Shown here one piece after another: positions 1 to 9,026 of a stretch of 64,000 nucleotides of DNA. The stretch is from Alcaligenaceae bacterium CGII-47 (GTDB lineage: Bacteria > Pseudomonadota > Gammaproteobacteria > Burkholderiales > Burkholderiaceae_B): positions 188,997 through 252,996 of the forward strand of contig JAHTBO010000002.1 of NCBI GenBank assembly GCA_019166125.1. Direction: 5' to 3'. A program made the position numbers and the translations under genes. A model generated the notes under the pieces. The model did no database searches. It saw only the letters and a list, made by a program, of their open reading frames with translations, and was not told the DNA's origin. The first letter of the stretch is position 1. Every line of letters starts with the position of its first letter.

Positions 1-554
1 GTTACAAAGGGCTGATAATCAGGCCGCTCGATCGTTGGCATGTCACTGGTGGGTGTACCAATAGATAGATACCCCATAAATCGATAATCCAGTGCATCAA
101 AACCCAAGGTGTCACCCACCCCGTCCAGATAGGTGCCGATGCCCGTGCTCCAATAAGCACTGAACCCGAGCATATGTGCGGCATTGAGTATGTTCGTCAC
201 TGCTGCACCAACAGCCAATAATCGTTCATGCTCGGGGATCTTGCTGCTGTAATCGAGTTTGCAAGCAATGGCGATCATCAACGGCACATCCGCCAGCCAA
301 CGACGCGAGCCTTCGATCTTGTGCGCAGGAATGGGGGTGCCTGCCGCTTCACCTGCCTCAATGGCAATGTCCAGTAGCTTAGGAATTGCCGCGCCGCGCA
401 CTAAGCAAAAACGCCACGGCCGGGTAGCGCCATGATCAGGTGCGCACATGGCAGCGCGCAAGATCAGATCGAGTTGATCGGCCGATGGCCCAGGCGCCTG
501 CACAAATTTAACAGAGCGGCGTGTAAGTAAATAATCAAGGGGAGAATCAGACAC
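1..554 (-). CDS. Nitroreductase family protein (partial, C-terminus off the left edge)
   Basis: The reading frame stays open from a GTG at 554 to the window edge, giving about 184 residues. The start is chosen because AAGGAAG precedes it at good spacing and no better start is near. The N-terminus (LDYLLTRRSVKFV), the MCAPDHGATRPWRF segment that binds FMN and NAD(P)H in this superfamily, and the GFSAYWSTG segment fit the small YdjA/TdsD-type oxygen-insensitive nitroreductases of about 185-190 residues, so only a few residues should be missing. These are cytoplasmic flavoproteins with broad nitro or quinone substrates; the natural substrate cannot be told. It follows pdxJ on the same strand after 31 bases. 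Those bases contain a weak 6-bp hairpin (580-597) and then GTTTTATT, so the gene could be co-transcribed or partly insulated. Confidence 0.85.
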   Translation of the reverse strand, partial: MSDSPLDYLLTRRSVKFVQAPGPSADQLDLILRAAMCAPDHGATRPWRFCLVRGAAIPKLLDIAIEAGEAAGTPIPAHKIEGSRRWLADVPLMIAIACKLDYSSKIPEHERLLAVGAAVTNILNAAHMLGFSAYWSTGIGTYLDGVGDTLGFDALDYRFMGYLSIGTPTSDMPTIERPDYQPFV

Positions 555-585
555 GTTGCTTCCTTAATAAAACGACCTCACGCAC

Positions 586-1314
586 TTATCCGTGCGTTGC
601 CGTTACGATCAAGGCCTTCATTTGGCGGATGGCAGGTTCCCAGCCATCAAACACCGCACGTGCGACAATCGCATGGCCAATATTCAGCTCAGTGATACCG
701 GGTATGGCCGCCACCTGCTGGACGTTCTCGTAGTGCAAGCCGTGGCCTGCATTAACGCGCACACCTTGGCGCACGCCCTCGATGACCGCCAGACGCAAGC
801 GTTCAAGCTGCGCACCCGCATGACTATCATCGTTGGCATCCGCAAACGCCCCAGTGTGCAGCTCGATGATCGACGCACCGGCACGCTTTGCCGCATCAAT
901 CTGTGCCGCCTCGGGATCAATAAACAACGATACCCTGATCCCTGCATCATGCAGACGCGCAATGCTCGTGCGCAGTGCCTCAAAGTTCCCCAATACGTCC
1001 AGCCCACCTTCGGTTGTGAGCTCGCGGCGATTCTCTGGTACCAGACACACATCATCCGGGCGCACCTGACATGCGATCTCCAGCATCTCGGCCGTCATCG
1101 CGCACTCTAGGTTCATGCGCGTGCGTAGCAGTGGGCGAATGGCCCAGACATCGGCATCCTGGATATGGCGACGATCCTCGCGCAAATGCAGGGTGATCAA
1201 ATCAGCCCCCGCCTCCTCTGCACGCAGCGCTGCCTGGACGGGATCAGGGTAACGTGTCATGCGCTGCTGACGCAGTGTTGCGACATGGTCAATATTGACC
1301 CCAAGCTCAATCAT
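586..1314 (-). CDS. pdxJ: Pyridoxine 5'-phosphate synthase PdxJ
   Basis: PdxJ condenses 1-deoxy-D-xylulose 5-phosphate with 3-amino-2-oxopropyl phosphate to make pyridoxine 5'-phosphate, the last ring-forming step of the DXP-dependent vitamin B6 route in the cytoplasm. The protein is 242 residues, normal for the family, and begins with the signature [16 protein letters not shown]. Other family marks are the [10 protein letters not shown] segment, the [15 protein letters not shown] segment and the C-terminal [13 protein letters not shown]. The ATG at 1314 is preferred over an in-frame start 12 codons earlier because GGAGGT lies 6 bases before it and the ATGA overlaps the stop of the efflux outer-membrane gene, a sign of translational coupling. 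Placement of pdxJ at the end of an RND operon is unexpected and suggests co-transcription with the pump. Confidence 0.96.
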   Translation of the reverse strand: MIELGVNIDHVATLRQQRMTRYPDPVQAALRAEEAGADLITLHLREDRRHIQDADVWAIRPLLRTRMNLECAMTAEMLEIACQVRPDDVCLVPENRRELTTEGGLDVLGNFEALRTSIARLHDAGIRVSLFIDPEAAQIDAAKRAGASIIELHTGAFADANDDSHAGAQLERLRLAVIEGVRQGVRVNAGHGLHYENVQQVAAIPGITELNIGHAIVARAVFDGWEPAIRQMKALIVTATHG

Positions 1315-2753
1315 CCCTGGACCTCCGATGTGGACGGCACCGTTCCCCACCCTCCACCCAGTGCCTTATAGAGTTCAACGCGATTCGTCAGCGCTTGTGC
1401 GCCAAGCTGGATAAAGGTGTTCTGTACACCGTAGAGGTTGACCTCGGCCGTTTGCACCTGCAAGAAACTGTCTACACCTGTTTCATAGCGCACCTTGGAC
1501 AGCTCCAGGATCTTAAGGGCCGACGCCTCAGTCGCACGCATGGCATCAAGCTCACGCGAATAGGTGGCCTCACCCGCCAATGTATCCGCCACCTCGCGGA
1601 AGGCTGTCTGGATTGCCTTTTCATAGGTCGAGACTGCGATGTGCTGACGCGCCTTAGCCAAGTCCAAGTTGCCACTGACGCCGCCAGAGAATAGAGGCAT
1701 CTGAATTTGCGGGGAAAACTGCCAATATCGATGACTGGAACCAAACAAGGCACCCAACTCTGGACTGGCGAAGCCTAGCAAACCCGTAATACTGATACGT
1801 GGGAAAAATGCCGCTCGTGCCGCGCCAATCTGTGCATTGGCAGCCTTGAGCGCATGCTCGGCACCGATGATATCGGGGCGACGCTCTAGCAGATCAGAAG
1901 GCAGGCCGACCGGTATGGCTGCAAGCAATTGATTGCGCCCGAATTCTGCCCCCGGCGGTAAGTCTTCAGGAACGAGCATGCCAAGAATCAGTTGCAAGGC
2001 ATTACCTGCCTGAGCCTGCCGGCGCTCGACAGCTGCTAAATCGGCGCGTGCGGTGTCCAGCAGACTGCGCGCCTGCATCAGATCGAGCTCCGAGACCACC
2101 CCGACATCAAACTGCGCCTGCACGAGGTCTAGCGTACTGGTGCGCGCGCGCAACGTTTTAGTAATGAGTTCGTGCAAAGCCTGAGCAGTACGCAATTGGA
2201 AATAGGCTTCGGCTGTCTGAGCCACCAGATTGATGTGTACAGTGCGCTGCGCCTCATCTGTGGCTAGGTACTGCTCGTAGGCGGCCTCGCTGAGATTGCG
2301 CACGCGGCCAAAGAAATCCAGCTCAAACGAGGTCATGCCCAGGCCCGCCTGATAGACGCGGCTCACGGAGGATGAATTTGATTGGCGGATGTTCTCGGGA
2401 GAGCGCGTGATTTGGCCCGTTCCCCCAACACCCAGGGTTGGCCATTGATCACTCTGTGCAATGCCGTACTGAGCGCGCGCTTCCTGGACACGCTGCACTG
2501 CTATACGCATATCGCGATTATTCGCTAACGCCAGCTCAATCAAAGCCTTGAGGCGTGCATCCAGAAAGAAGCTCTGCCAATCAGGCAAGGCAGCCATGTC
2601 TGTCGAGGCGGGCTCTACCTGCGCACCTTGTCCTGGAAACGCAGCAGGTACGGGTGCGCTGGGCCGCTCATAGGTCGGCGCAAGCGAGCACGCGCTAAGT
2701 GCCAAAGCAAGTGAACTGAGCACCAACAAACGCGCAGGATTGGGCAGCCTCAT
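1311..2753 (-). CDS. RND efflux outer-membrane channel lipoprotein (NodT/OprM family)
   Basis: This is the outer-membrane factor of the tripartite pump encoded by the next two genes. The precursor of 480 residues starts with a lipoprotein signal (basic MRLPNPAR, hydrophobic stretch, lipobox LSAC with the cysteine at about residue 22), as in OprM and CusC. Two repeated TolC-type halves follow, each with long helices; the stretches around residues 60-260 and 270-470 contain the usual [16 protein letters not shown] and [26 protein letters not shown] segments. The trimer would form a beta-barrel in the outer membrane and an alpha-helical tunnel in the periplasm. Its ATG overlaps the pump stop (ATGA), and its own stop overlaps the pdxJ start, so all four reading frames are likely on one mRNA. 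Confidence 0.94.
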   Translation of the reverse strand: MRLPNPARLLVLSSLALALSACSLAPTYERPSAPVPAAFPGQGAQVEPASTDMAALPDWQSFFLDARLKALIELALANNRDMRIAVQRVQEARAQYGIAQSDQWPTLGVGGTGQITRSPENIRQSNSSSVSRVYQAGLGMTSFELDFFGRVRNLSEAAYEQYLATDEAQRTVHINLVAQTAEAYFQLRTAQALHELITKTLRARTSTLDLVQAQFDVGVVSELDLMQARSLLDTARADLAAVERRQAQAGNALQLILGMLVPEDLPPGAEFGRNQLLAAIPVGLPSDLLERRPDIIGAEHALKAANAQIGAARAAFFPRISITGLLGFASPELGALFGSSHRYWQFSPQIQMPLFSGGVSGNLDLAKARQHIAVSTYEKAIQTAFREVADTLAGEATYSRELDAMRATEASALKILELSKVRYETGVDSFLQVQTAEVNLYGVQNTFIQLGAQALTNRVELYKALGGGWGTVPSTSEVQG

Positions 2754-5700
2754 GATGCGCTCCCATTGTCCGAATCAGTCGTATCCGGATGAGACGGGAC
2801 ATGCGGCGGTTGATGGCCTAATAGTCTGGGCTTAGTCTTGAACACCTTGAGAATCACCACAAAGAAAGTCGGGACAAACAATACAGCCAGCGGCGTCGCA
2901 GCCAGCATGCCTCCCAGCACCCCCAAACCGACGGCGTTCTGACTGGCAGCGCCCGCACCACTGGCCAGCACCAAAGGCACCACACCCAGGATAAAGGCAA
3001 AGGAGGTCATCAGAATCGGCCGAAAGCGCAGGCGTGCCGCCTCAATGGCCGAATCCACCAAGCCCCCGCCGCTGGCGTAGAGATCCTTGGCAAACTCGAC
3101 AATCAGGATGGCGTTCTTGGCCGAAAGACCGATAACGGTCACCATCCCTACCATGAAATACACATCGTTAGCCTTGCCCATCAAGCTACTGAGCATAACA
3201 GCCCCCAACATGCCAAGCGGTACGGCCAGCATCACGGACAAGGGGATAGCCCAGCTCTCGTAAAGCGCAGCGAGCACCATAAAGACGACCAACACCGATA
3301 GACCCATAAGAATGGAGGTCTGATTGCCTGCCTGGATTTCTTGATAGGACAGGCCTGTCCACTCGTAGCTCAGGCCCGGAGGTAGCTGTGTCACCAGGCG
3401 CTGCATCTCGGCCATCGCCTCACCCGTTGAGTAACCCGCCCCTGCCGCACCGCCGATTCGCACGGATTCATAACCGTTATAGCGGACAATCTGCACCGGC
3501 CCCTGCGTCCATTTGAGCGTCACAAAGGAAGACAAGGGCACCATCCCGCCGCTGGTGTTACGGGCGTTGAGCTTAAGCACATCATCCGCATTCATGCGGG
3601 CGTCCGCATCGGCCTGAACCCAGATGTTTTGTACCCAGCCCATATTGGTAAACTTCCCCACATACGCGCCACCCATAGCGCTTGAGATCAATTGTGCGGC
3701 CTCAGAAAAGTTCACGCCTAGGGCAGCCGCCTTATCACGATCTATTTCCAGTCGCAATTGAGGGCCCGGCCCCAAGCCGGTAATGCGTGTTTGTGCCACC
3801 ACCGAGCTCTGGGAGGCCAACTGCAGCAGTTGCTGCGCGCCAGCAAGCAAGGCTTCATGGCCTACGCCCCCGCGATCCTCCAAACGCATATCAAAACCCG
3901 AGGCATTACCCAGGGATGAAATAGCGGGTGGCACAATCGAAATCACCATCGCATCAGGCAGACCAAAGAGCAGCTTGCCCATCGCCACACCAGAGATGGC
4001 TTGCGCCGAATCCCCGGGTGCCTTGCGCTCGGAAAAATCTTTAAGCGGCACAAAGGCAATCGCAGAATTCAGACCATTACCGTTAAAACTAAAGCCTTGA
4101 ACCGCAATGATATCAGCGACCTGAGGTAGCGACTGGAAATAATGCTCGACCTGCTCGATGATCTGTATGGTTCGATTCGATGTCGCGCCAGCAGGCAACT
4201 CGATATTAGCAATCACGTAGCCTTGATCCTCGTCCGGCAAAAACGACGTCGGTAGACGCACATACATCCAGCCGAGCACCACGACCATCATGAGGAACAC
4301 CAGCATCATGCGTCCACCGCGCTTGAGGCTGCCAGTCACCCAGTTTGTGTATCCGTGCGTTGTACGGTCAAAGGATCGGTTAAACCAGCCAAAAAAACCT
4401 TTTTTGGCCGCATGATGTCCCTTGGGGATGGGCTTGAGGATCGTCGCGCACAACGCCGGCGTAAAGCTTAAGGCAAGAATGGCTGAAAACAGAATCGAGA
4501 TCGCCATCGCGACTGAGAACTGCCGATAGATCACGCCCACTGACCCGGACATGAAGGCCAGAGGTAAGAATACCGTGGTCAATACCAATGTAATCCCTAC
4601 AATTGCACCACTGATCTGTGGCATCGCCTTTTTAGTCGCTTCCTTGGGAGATATGCCTTCTTCAGCCATAATCCGTTCGACATTCTCAACCACCACGATG
4701 GCATCATCGACCAAAATACCAATCGCCAGCACCATGGCAAACATGGTGAGAACATTAATCGAGAACCCTAGGGCTAGCATCACTGCGAACGCCCCCAGGA
4801 TGGCCACGGGCACCACCAAGGCAGGAATCAAGGTATAGCGTATGTTCTGCAAAAAAACGAACATTACTAAAAACACCAATAGCATGGCTTCGAGCAGGGT
4901 ATGGACGACTTGCTCGATAGATATCTCGACATAAGGCGAAGTATCGTAAGGGATGGCGTAGGTGATGTTATCGGGGAAAAATTTCGATAACTCAGCCATT
5001 TCAGCCTTGACCAACCTGGCGGTCTCTAGGGCATTAGCAGTGGGCGTAAGCGACAGGCCAAATGCCGCAGTGGGTTTACCATTCAGCCGGGCACCGAACT
5101 GGTAGTTGTCCGAGCCCATTTCAACGCGTGCCACATCACCAATTCGTACGGCGGAACCATCCTGGTTCGCACGCAAAATAATATTTGCAAACTCCTCGAC
5201 GGTAGCGAGCTGTCCATTGACCACAATCGGTGCGGTCACCCGCTGAGAGGCTGGATTGGGCGGCGAGCCTAGAATGCCACCCGACACGACCATATTCTGA
5301 TTACTAATGGCCGCGGTGACATCGTTCATGCTGAGCTGATAGCCCACGAGCTTTTCAGGATCGACCCAGACACGCATGGCATGTCCCGCAGCAAAAAGCT
5401 GGAATTGACCGATGCCCTTGACACGTGAGATAGGGTTTTGGATATTACGCGTAATGTAATCTGCCAGTTCAGTCTGATCTAGCGAGCCGTCCTTGGACGA
5501 CACGGTGACGAGCATCAGAAACCCTGAGCTGGCCTGGCTAACCTTTAAACCTTGCTGGACGACTGCGGCAGGTAATTTAGCCGTTACATTGGACAGACGA
5601 TTCTGTACGTCAACCTGGACCAGGTCCGCATCTGAACCCGGCTCGAAGGTCACCGTAATCTGTGCCGTACCATAGGAGTCGCTAACCGACTCGTAGTAGA

Positions 5701-5926
5701 GCAAGCCCTTAGCGCCATTCAGTTCGTTCTCAATCACGCTGGCAACTGAGGTCGACACCTCGTCTGCCGATGCGCCTGGATAATTCGCCTGAATTGTCAC
5801 GGTGGGCGGCGCGACCTCTGGATACTGCGACACGGCCATATTAGGGATTGCCATGAGGCCGGCCAGGGCAATGGCCAGCGCCACCACCCAGGCAAAAATC
5901 GGTCGTTCAATGAAAAACTGTGGCAT
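2750..5926 (-). CDS. RND multidrug efflux pump, HAE1 family (AcrB/MexB type)
   Basis: A 1058-residue inner-membrane proton-driven transporter, the length of AcrB and MexB. The start MPQFFIERPIFAWVVA is the canonical HAE1 N-terminus. Twelve transmembrane segments with two large periplasmic loops can be read. The proton-relay residues are present: the DD pair in GILVDDAIVVVENVERIM at about residue 405 in TM4, the lysine in GLSAKNAILIVEFAKD in TM10, and the threonine in RPILMTSFAF in TM11. The family exports antibiotics, dyes, detergents or solvents; which ones cannot be read from the sequence. The gene lies between its adaptor and channel. No TetR or MarR repressor is encoded beside the operon, which is unusual for this pump class. 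The Shine-Dalgarno sequence is weak. Confidence 0.96.
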   Translation of the reverse strand: MPQFFIERPIFAWVVALAIALAGLMAIPNMAVSQYPEVAPPTVTIQANYPGASADEVSTSVASVIENELNGAKGLLYYESVSDSYGTAQITVTFEPGSDADLVQVDVQNRLSNVTAKLPAAVVQQGLKVSQASSGFLMLVTVSSKDGSLDQTELADYITRNIQNPISRVKGIGQFQLFAAGHAMRVWVDPEKLVGYQLSMNDVTAAISNQNMVVSGGILGSPPNPASQRVTAPIVVNGQLATVEEFANIILRANQDGSAVRIGDVARVEMGSDNYQFGARLNGKPTAAFGLSLTPTANALETARLVKAEMAELSKFFPDNITYAIPYDTSPYVEISIEQVVHTLLEAMLLVFLVMFVFLQNIRYTLIPALVVPVAILGAFAVMLALGFSINVLTMFAMVLAIGILVDDAIVVVENVERIMAEEGISPKEATKKAMPQISGAIVGITLVLTTVFLPLAFMSGSVGVIYRQFSVAMAISILFSAILALSFTPALCATILKPIPKGHHAAKKGFFGWFNRSFDRTTHGYTNWVTGSLKRGGRMMLVFLMMVVVLGWMYVRLPTSFLPDEDQGYVIANIELPAGATSNRTIQIIEQVEHYFQSLPQVADIIAVQGFSFNGNGLNSAIAFVPLKDFSERKAPGDSAQAISGVAMGKLLFGLPDAMVISIVPPAISSLGNASGFDMRLEDRGGVGHEALLAGAQQLLQLASQSSVVAQTRITGLGPGPQLRLEIDRDKAAALGVNFSEAAQLISSAMGGAYVGKFTNMGWVQNIWVQADADARMNADDVLKLNARNTSGGMVPLSSFVTLKWTQGPVQIVRYNGYESVRIGGAAGAGYSTGEAMAEMQRLVTQLPPGLSYEWTGLSYQEIQAGNQTSILMGLSVLVVFMVLAALYESWAIPLSVMLAVPLGMLGAVMLSSLMGKANDVYFMVGMVTVIGLSAKNAILIVEFAKDLYASGGGLVDSAIEAARLRFRPILMTSFAFILGVVPLVLASGAGAASQNAVGLGVLGGMLAATPLAVLFVPTFFVVILKVFKTKPRLLGHQPPHVPSHPDTTDSDNGSAS

Positions 5927-5974
5927 GAATACTCGCTATGAAACCATCAGGATGCGCGCATAGAGGTGACGCGT

Positions 5975-7150
5975 TTAGTCGGCCTTGGGCGCACCCGCGG
6001 CACCTTGTTTCCACGGCATAGGCTGGACTGGGGCGCCCGGACGGATTTTCTGGAAGCCCTCGACCACCAAAGTATCGCCAGGCGCTACACCCTTATGAAC
6101 GATGAACCCTTGCCCTGAACGCGGGCCCAACATCACCGGAACGAACGTAGCATTGCCGTCTTTGACTAGAACAACAGCACTGCGACCATCCGCCGACCGT
6201 TGCACGGCCTGCTCGGGGACGATCAGTGCTTTTTGGTCGACACCCTGGACCAGGCGCACCCGCACATACATACCCGGCAATAAGATCTGATCCGGATTTG
6301 GGAATAGTGCACGCAAGCTTACCTGGCCTGTGCCTGGATCGACCGCCACACCAGAGAACAGAAGCTTGCCCTCCTGCTTATATACTTGCCCATCACCGAG
6401 CAGCACCTGGGCTGGCGTATCGCCTCCAGCGTCGCGGGTAAGCCCCCCTTCGGCCAATCGGCGGCGCATATCCGAGAGCTCGGTTGTGGATTGCGTGATA
6501 TCCACGTACACCTCATCCAGCCGCTGTACGGTGGCCATTTGTGTGGCGTCTGCAGCACTCACCAAGGCACCCACCGTCACCAGTGACTTGCCGGTCTGGC
6601 CTTTGATAGGCGAGGTAACCTGGGTATAGCTTAAATCGATGTCGGCTGACGCTAGGGCCGCCTGGGCGCCCGCGACCGCCGCTGCTGTCTGCGCCGCCTG
6701 CGCCGAGGCATTATCGTAGTCCTGTTGGCTAACCGCATGCATCTTGACGAGTTTGGCAAAACGTTGCGCCTGCAATTGTGCGCTGTGCGCCGTCGCCTGC
6801 GTGTTTTTTAGTTGCGCGGCTGCCTGATCACGCACAGCTTTATACGGCGCCGGATCAATCACAAAAAGCAGATCACCTTGCTCGACCGCACTACCCTGTT
6901 GAAACTTGATATCCGTAACAATCCCGGTCACTCGGGCGCGTATCTGTGCGTCTTCGATGGCTTCGACGCGACCTGGCAGCTCTGTGTAGACGGTTGCCAC
7001 CTGCGGCTGGAGCGTCACCACACTAACAGGCACCTTCATGCCCTGCATCCCCCCTTCTTGGGGCTTTTCGCCACATGCGCTCAATAGAAAAACAAGTGTG
7101 AGTAAAACTGTCCGGGTAGCCCGTCCTGAAGACGGATACGGATAGGCCAT
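5975..7150 (-). CDS. RND efflux periplasmic adaptor lipoprotein (membrane fusion protein)
   Basis: The 391-residue adaptor joins the RND pump to the outer-membrane channel. A signal peptide ends in the lipobox LLSAC, so the mature protein should be lipidated and held at the inner membrane like AcrA or MexA. The order is a beta-barrel strand near residue 45, a biotinyl-lipoyl half-motif (RVTGIVTDIKFQQGSAVEQGDLLFVID), an alpha-helical hairpin rich in Ala and Gln (about residues 105-170), the second lipoyl half (DIDLSYTQVTSPIKG), then barrel and membrane-proximal domains. GGAG stands 8 bases before the ATG. It is first in the order adaptor-pump-channel-pdxJ. The 119 bases upstream must hold the operon promoter; I see AT-rich TATAAAAATA but no convincing -35 element or operator. 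Confidence 0.95.
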   Translation of the reverse strand: MAYPYPSSGRATRTVLLTLVFLLSACGEKPQEGGMQGMKVPVSVVTLQPQVATVYTELPGRVEAIEDAQIRARVTGIVTDIKFQQGSAVEQGDLLFVIDPAPYKAVRDQAAAQLKNTQATAHSAQLQAQRFAKLVKMHAVSQQDYDNASAQAAQTAAAVAGAQAALASADIDLSYTQVTSPIKGQTGKSLVTVGALVSAADATQMATVQRLDEVYVDITQSTTELSDMRRRLAEGGLTRDAGGDTPAQVLLGDGQVYKQEGKLLFSGVAVDPGTGQVSLRALFPNPDQILLPGMYVRVRLVQGVDQKALIVPEQAVQRSADGRSAVVLVKDGNATFVPVMLGPRSGQGFIVHKGVAPGDTLVVEGFQKIRPGAPVQPMPWKQGAAGAPKAD

Positions 7151-7269
7151 GTAGAAACTCCAGAAAATATTTATTTTTATACTGCAACAACGTCATGCCG
7201 GATTTAGGCAAGGAATGAGTATACGGTGAAAACCTTGGTGCTGACATGCCCTTACCGCTCTCTGGACAA

Positions 7270-8064
7270 TCAGCCAAGCAATAAACTGTCATCCGAAATC
7301 TTCTCTCCACGCACCTGCTCAAACATAGCGAGCAGATCAGGAACATCCAGGCCCTTGCGCACCTCACCTGCCACATCAAGCACGACTTGTCCTTGATGCA
7401 ACATTACCGTCCGATCGCCCACGTCCAGTGCCTGACGCATACTGTGCGTCACCATCATCGTCGTTAAGCCATGCTCGGCGACAATACGCGTGGTCAGCCC
7501 CAACACGAACTCGGCCGTGCGTGGATCCAGGGCCGCAGTATGTTCATCGAGCAATAAAATGCGCGAGGGCTGCAAAGCAGCCATCAACAAGCTCACCGCC
7601 TGACGCTGCCCACCCGAGAGCAGGCCGATGCGATCACTTAAGCGATTCTCCAGACCTAGGCCCAGCATCGCCAGACGCTCGCAAAAGGCGCCTCGCATTT
7701 CACGACGCACCGCGTGCTTGAGGCCCCGGCGCTCGCCACGGCTCTGTGCCAGGGCCATATTCTCTTCGATGGTCAGATTCTCGCAGGTTCCAGCCATCGG
7801 ATCCTGAAAGACCCGCGCCACCTTACGCGCCCGTGTCCAGACCGGTTCACGCGTCACGTCCTGATCGTCGATCAGGATGATCCCCTCATCGACCGCCTGA
7901 TCCCCCGACACAGCATTCAGAAAAGTCGACTTACCGGCACCATTGGAACCAATCACGGTGACGAACTGACCCGCAGGAATATCCAGAGACAAGCCGCGTA
8001 AGGCACGCGTCTCGATGGGCGTGCCCGGGTTAAAAGTGATATGAAGGTTTTTTGCGCTAAGCAT
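7270..8064 (-). CDS. ABC transporter ATP-binding protein (TrpZ/COG1101 type)
   Basis: This 264-residue cytoplasmic ATPase powers the importer made with the two genes upstream. Walker A is GSNGAGKST near residue 40, the signature is LLSGGQRQAVSLLMA, Walker B is ILLLDEHTAALDP, and the switch histidine is in MVTHSM. The Walker B glutamate is followed by H rather than P (DEHTAALD), which is typical of this subfamily and not of most ABC ATPases. The ATG overlaps the last 8 bases of the permease gene, implying coupled translation. In this family the partner binding proteins have been linked to tryptophan or tyrosine uptake in streptococci; the substrate here is not known. The gene ends 119 bases before the RND adaptor gene. 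Confidence 0.93.
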   Translation of the reverse strand: MLSAKNLHITFNPGTPIETRALRGLSLDIPAGQFVTVIGSNGAGKSTFLNAVSGDQAVDEGIILIDDQDVTREPVWTRARKVARVFQDPMAGTCENLTIEENMALAQSRGERRGLKHAVRREMRGAFCERLAMLGLGLENRLSDRIGLLSGGQRQAVSLLMAALQPSRILLLDEHTAALDPRTAEFVLGLTTRIVAEHGLTTMMVTHSMRQALDVGDRTVMLHQGQVVLDVAGEVRKGLDVPDLLAMFEQVRGEKISDDSLLLG

Positions 8065-8956
8065 GCCGGCGCGCTCCCTTGGCCTTAAAGCGTTGTTTGA
8101 TCAACGGAATGACCAGCGCCACGGTCACCAATACCGCGGTAACCAAGTTTAGATCCTGCGCCTTCAAGCCGACAAAATCCGCATTTAAGGCCAGAGCAAT
8201 AAAGAAGCGATATAAAACAGCACCGACAATCACGGCTAGGGTCGTGACCAACAGACGACGCGAAGGCATCACACTCTCGCCTACGATTACGGCTGCCAGG
8301 CCAATTACGATCGTACCAATCCCCATCGAGATATCCGCCCCACCTTGGGACTGGGCAAACAAGGCCCCCGCCAAACCACATAAGGCATTGGAAATCGCCA
8401 TGCCCAGCAAAATCATCGAACCGGTCGCAATGCCCTGCGAACGCGCCATCCGCGGATTCGATCCAGTCGCGCGCATCGCCAAGCCGATTTGCGTCGTAAA
8501 AAACCAATCCAACAGCAGCTTAATCGCGATCACCAACACCAGCAGGATTAAGGGACGGGCAACATAATCCTCTAACCCATCAGGCTGCAATATGGAAAAT
8601 ATTGTCGGTTCCGCAATGAGAGGAATATTCGGCGCCCCCATCACGCGCAAATTAATTGAGTACAGAGCAATCATCATCAGGATACTGGCCAGCAGATCCA
8701 TGATTTTTAAGCTGACATTAAGCCAACCTGTGATCATCCCCGCCACTGCACCCGCCAGCGTTGCACATAGCGTCGCCGTAAACGGGTCCATACCGTGGTG
8801 GATCAGGATGGCCGCAACTGCCCCACCCAGTGGAAAGCTGCCATCCACCGTGAGATCGGGAAAATTTAAAATTCTGAATGAAATCAATACCCCTAAGGCC
8901 ACCAGGCCAAAGATCAGACCAATTTCAAACGCACCCCATAAGGAATATAGTGACAT
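8057..8956 (-). CDS. ABC transporter permease (TrpY/COG4120 type)
   Basis: The protein of 299 residues is almost entirely hydrophobic, with eight or nine probable transmembrane helices, and matches the branched-chain-type permease fold (BPD_transp_2). The segment RILNFPDLTVDGSFPLGGAVAA near the N-terminus is typical of COG4120 permeases. I start it at the ATG at 8956 (MSLYSLWGAFEIGL). The longer frame from 9004 begins inside the stem of the terminator that closes the upstream gene and adds a non-membrane basic leader. No strong Shine-Dalgarno sequence is visible. Its product should pair as a homodimer with the ATPase next door and receive substrate from the periplasmic binding protein encoded upstream. 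Confidence 0.92.
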   Translation of the reverse strand: MSLYSLWGAFEIGLIFGLVALGVLISFRILNFPDLTVDGSFPLGGAVAAILIHHGMDPFTATLCATLAGAVAGMITGWLNVSLKIMDLLASILMMIALYSINLRVMGAPNIPLIAEPTIFSILQPDGLEDYVARPLILLVLVIAIKLLLDWFFTTQIGLAMRATGSNPRMARSQGIATGSMILLGMAISNALCGLAGALFAQSQGGADISMGIGTIVIGLAAVIVGESVMPSRRLLVTTLAVIVGAVLYRFFIALALNADFVGLKAQDLNLVTAVLVTVALVIPLIKQRFKAKGARRHA

Positions 8957-8971
8957 AGCGGGACGTAGAAG

Positions 8972-9002
8972 ATAAAAACAGACGGGCCGCCCAAGGCGGC
9001 CC
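8972..9002 (-). terminator. Intrinsic terminator between binding-protein and permease genes
   Basis: A perfect 8-bp GC stem (8984-8991 with 8995-9002, 3-base loop) is followed on the minus strand by GTCTGTTTTTAT. It lies just after the binding-protein stop. A partial terminator here would let the binding protein be made in excess over the permease and ATPase, a common design for ABC importers. Confidence 0.8.
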
Positions 9003-9026
9003 ATGCTTTGCGATGGTTATCCGTCC

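Noticed and set aside
580-597. Hairpin at the end of pdxJ as a terminator
   Set aside because: The stem is only 6 bp and the T-rich part starts 9 bases away; too weak to list as a terminator.
1315-1350. Upstream start for pdxJ
   Set aside because: The 12 extra codons lie in the channel gene and contain the SD of the true start.
7151-7269. A BaeR box upstream of the RND operon
   Set aside because: I looked for TTTCTCCAT-like sequence on the minus strand and found none. A TCTCTCCA on the plus strand lies inside the ATPase gene and points away.
7023-7379. 118-codon minus-strand frame spanning the gap before the RND adaptor
   Set aside because: It overlaps the adaptor start and the ATPase end in another frame and lacks an SD.
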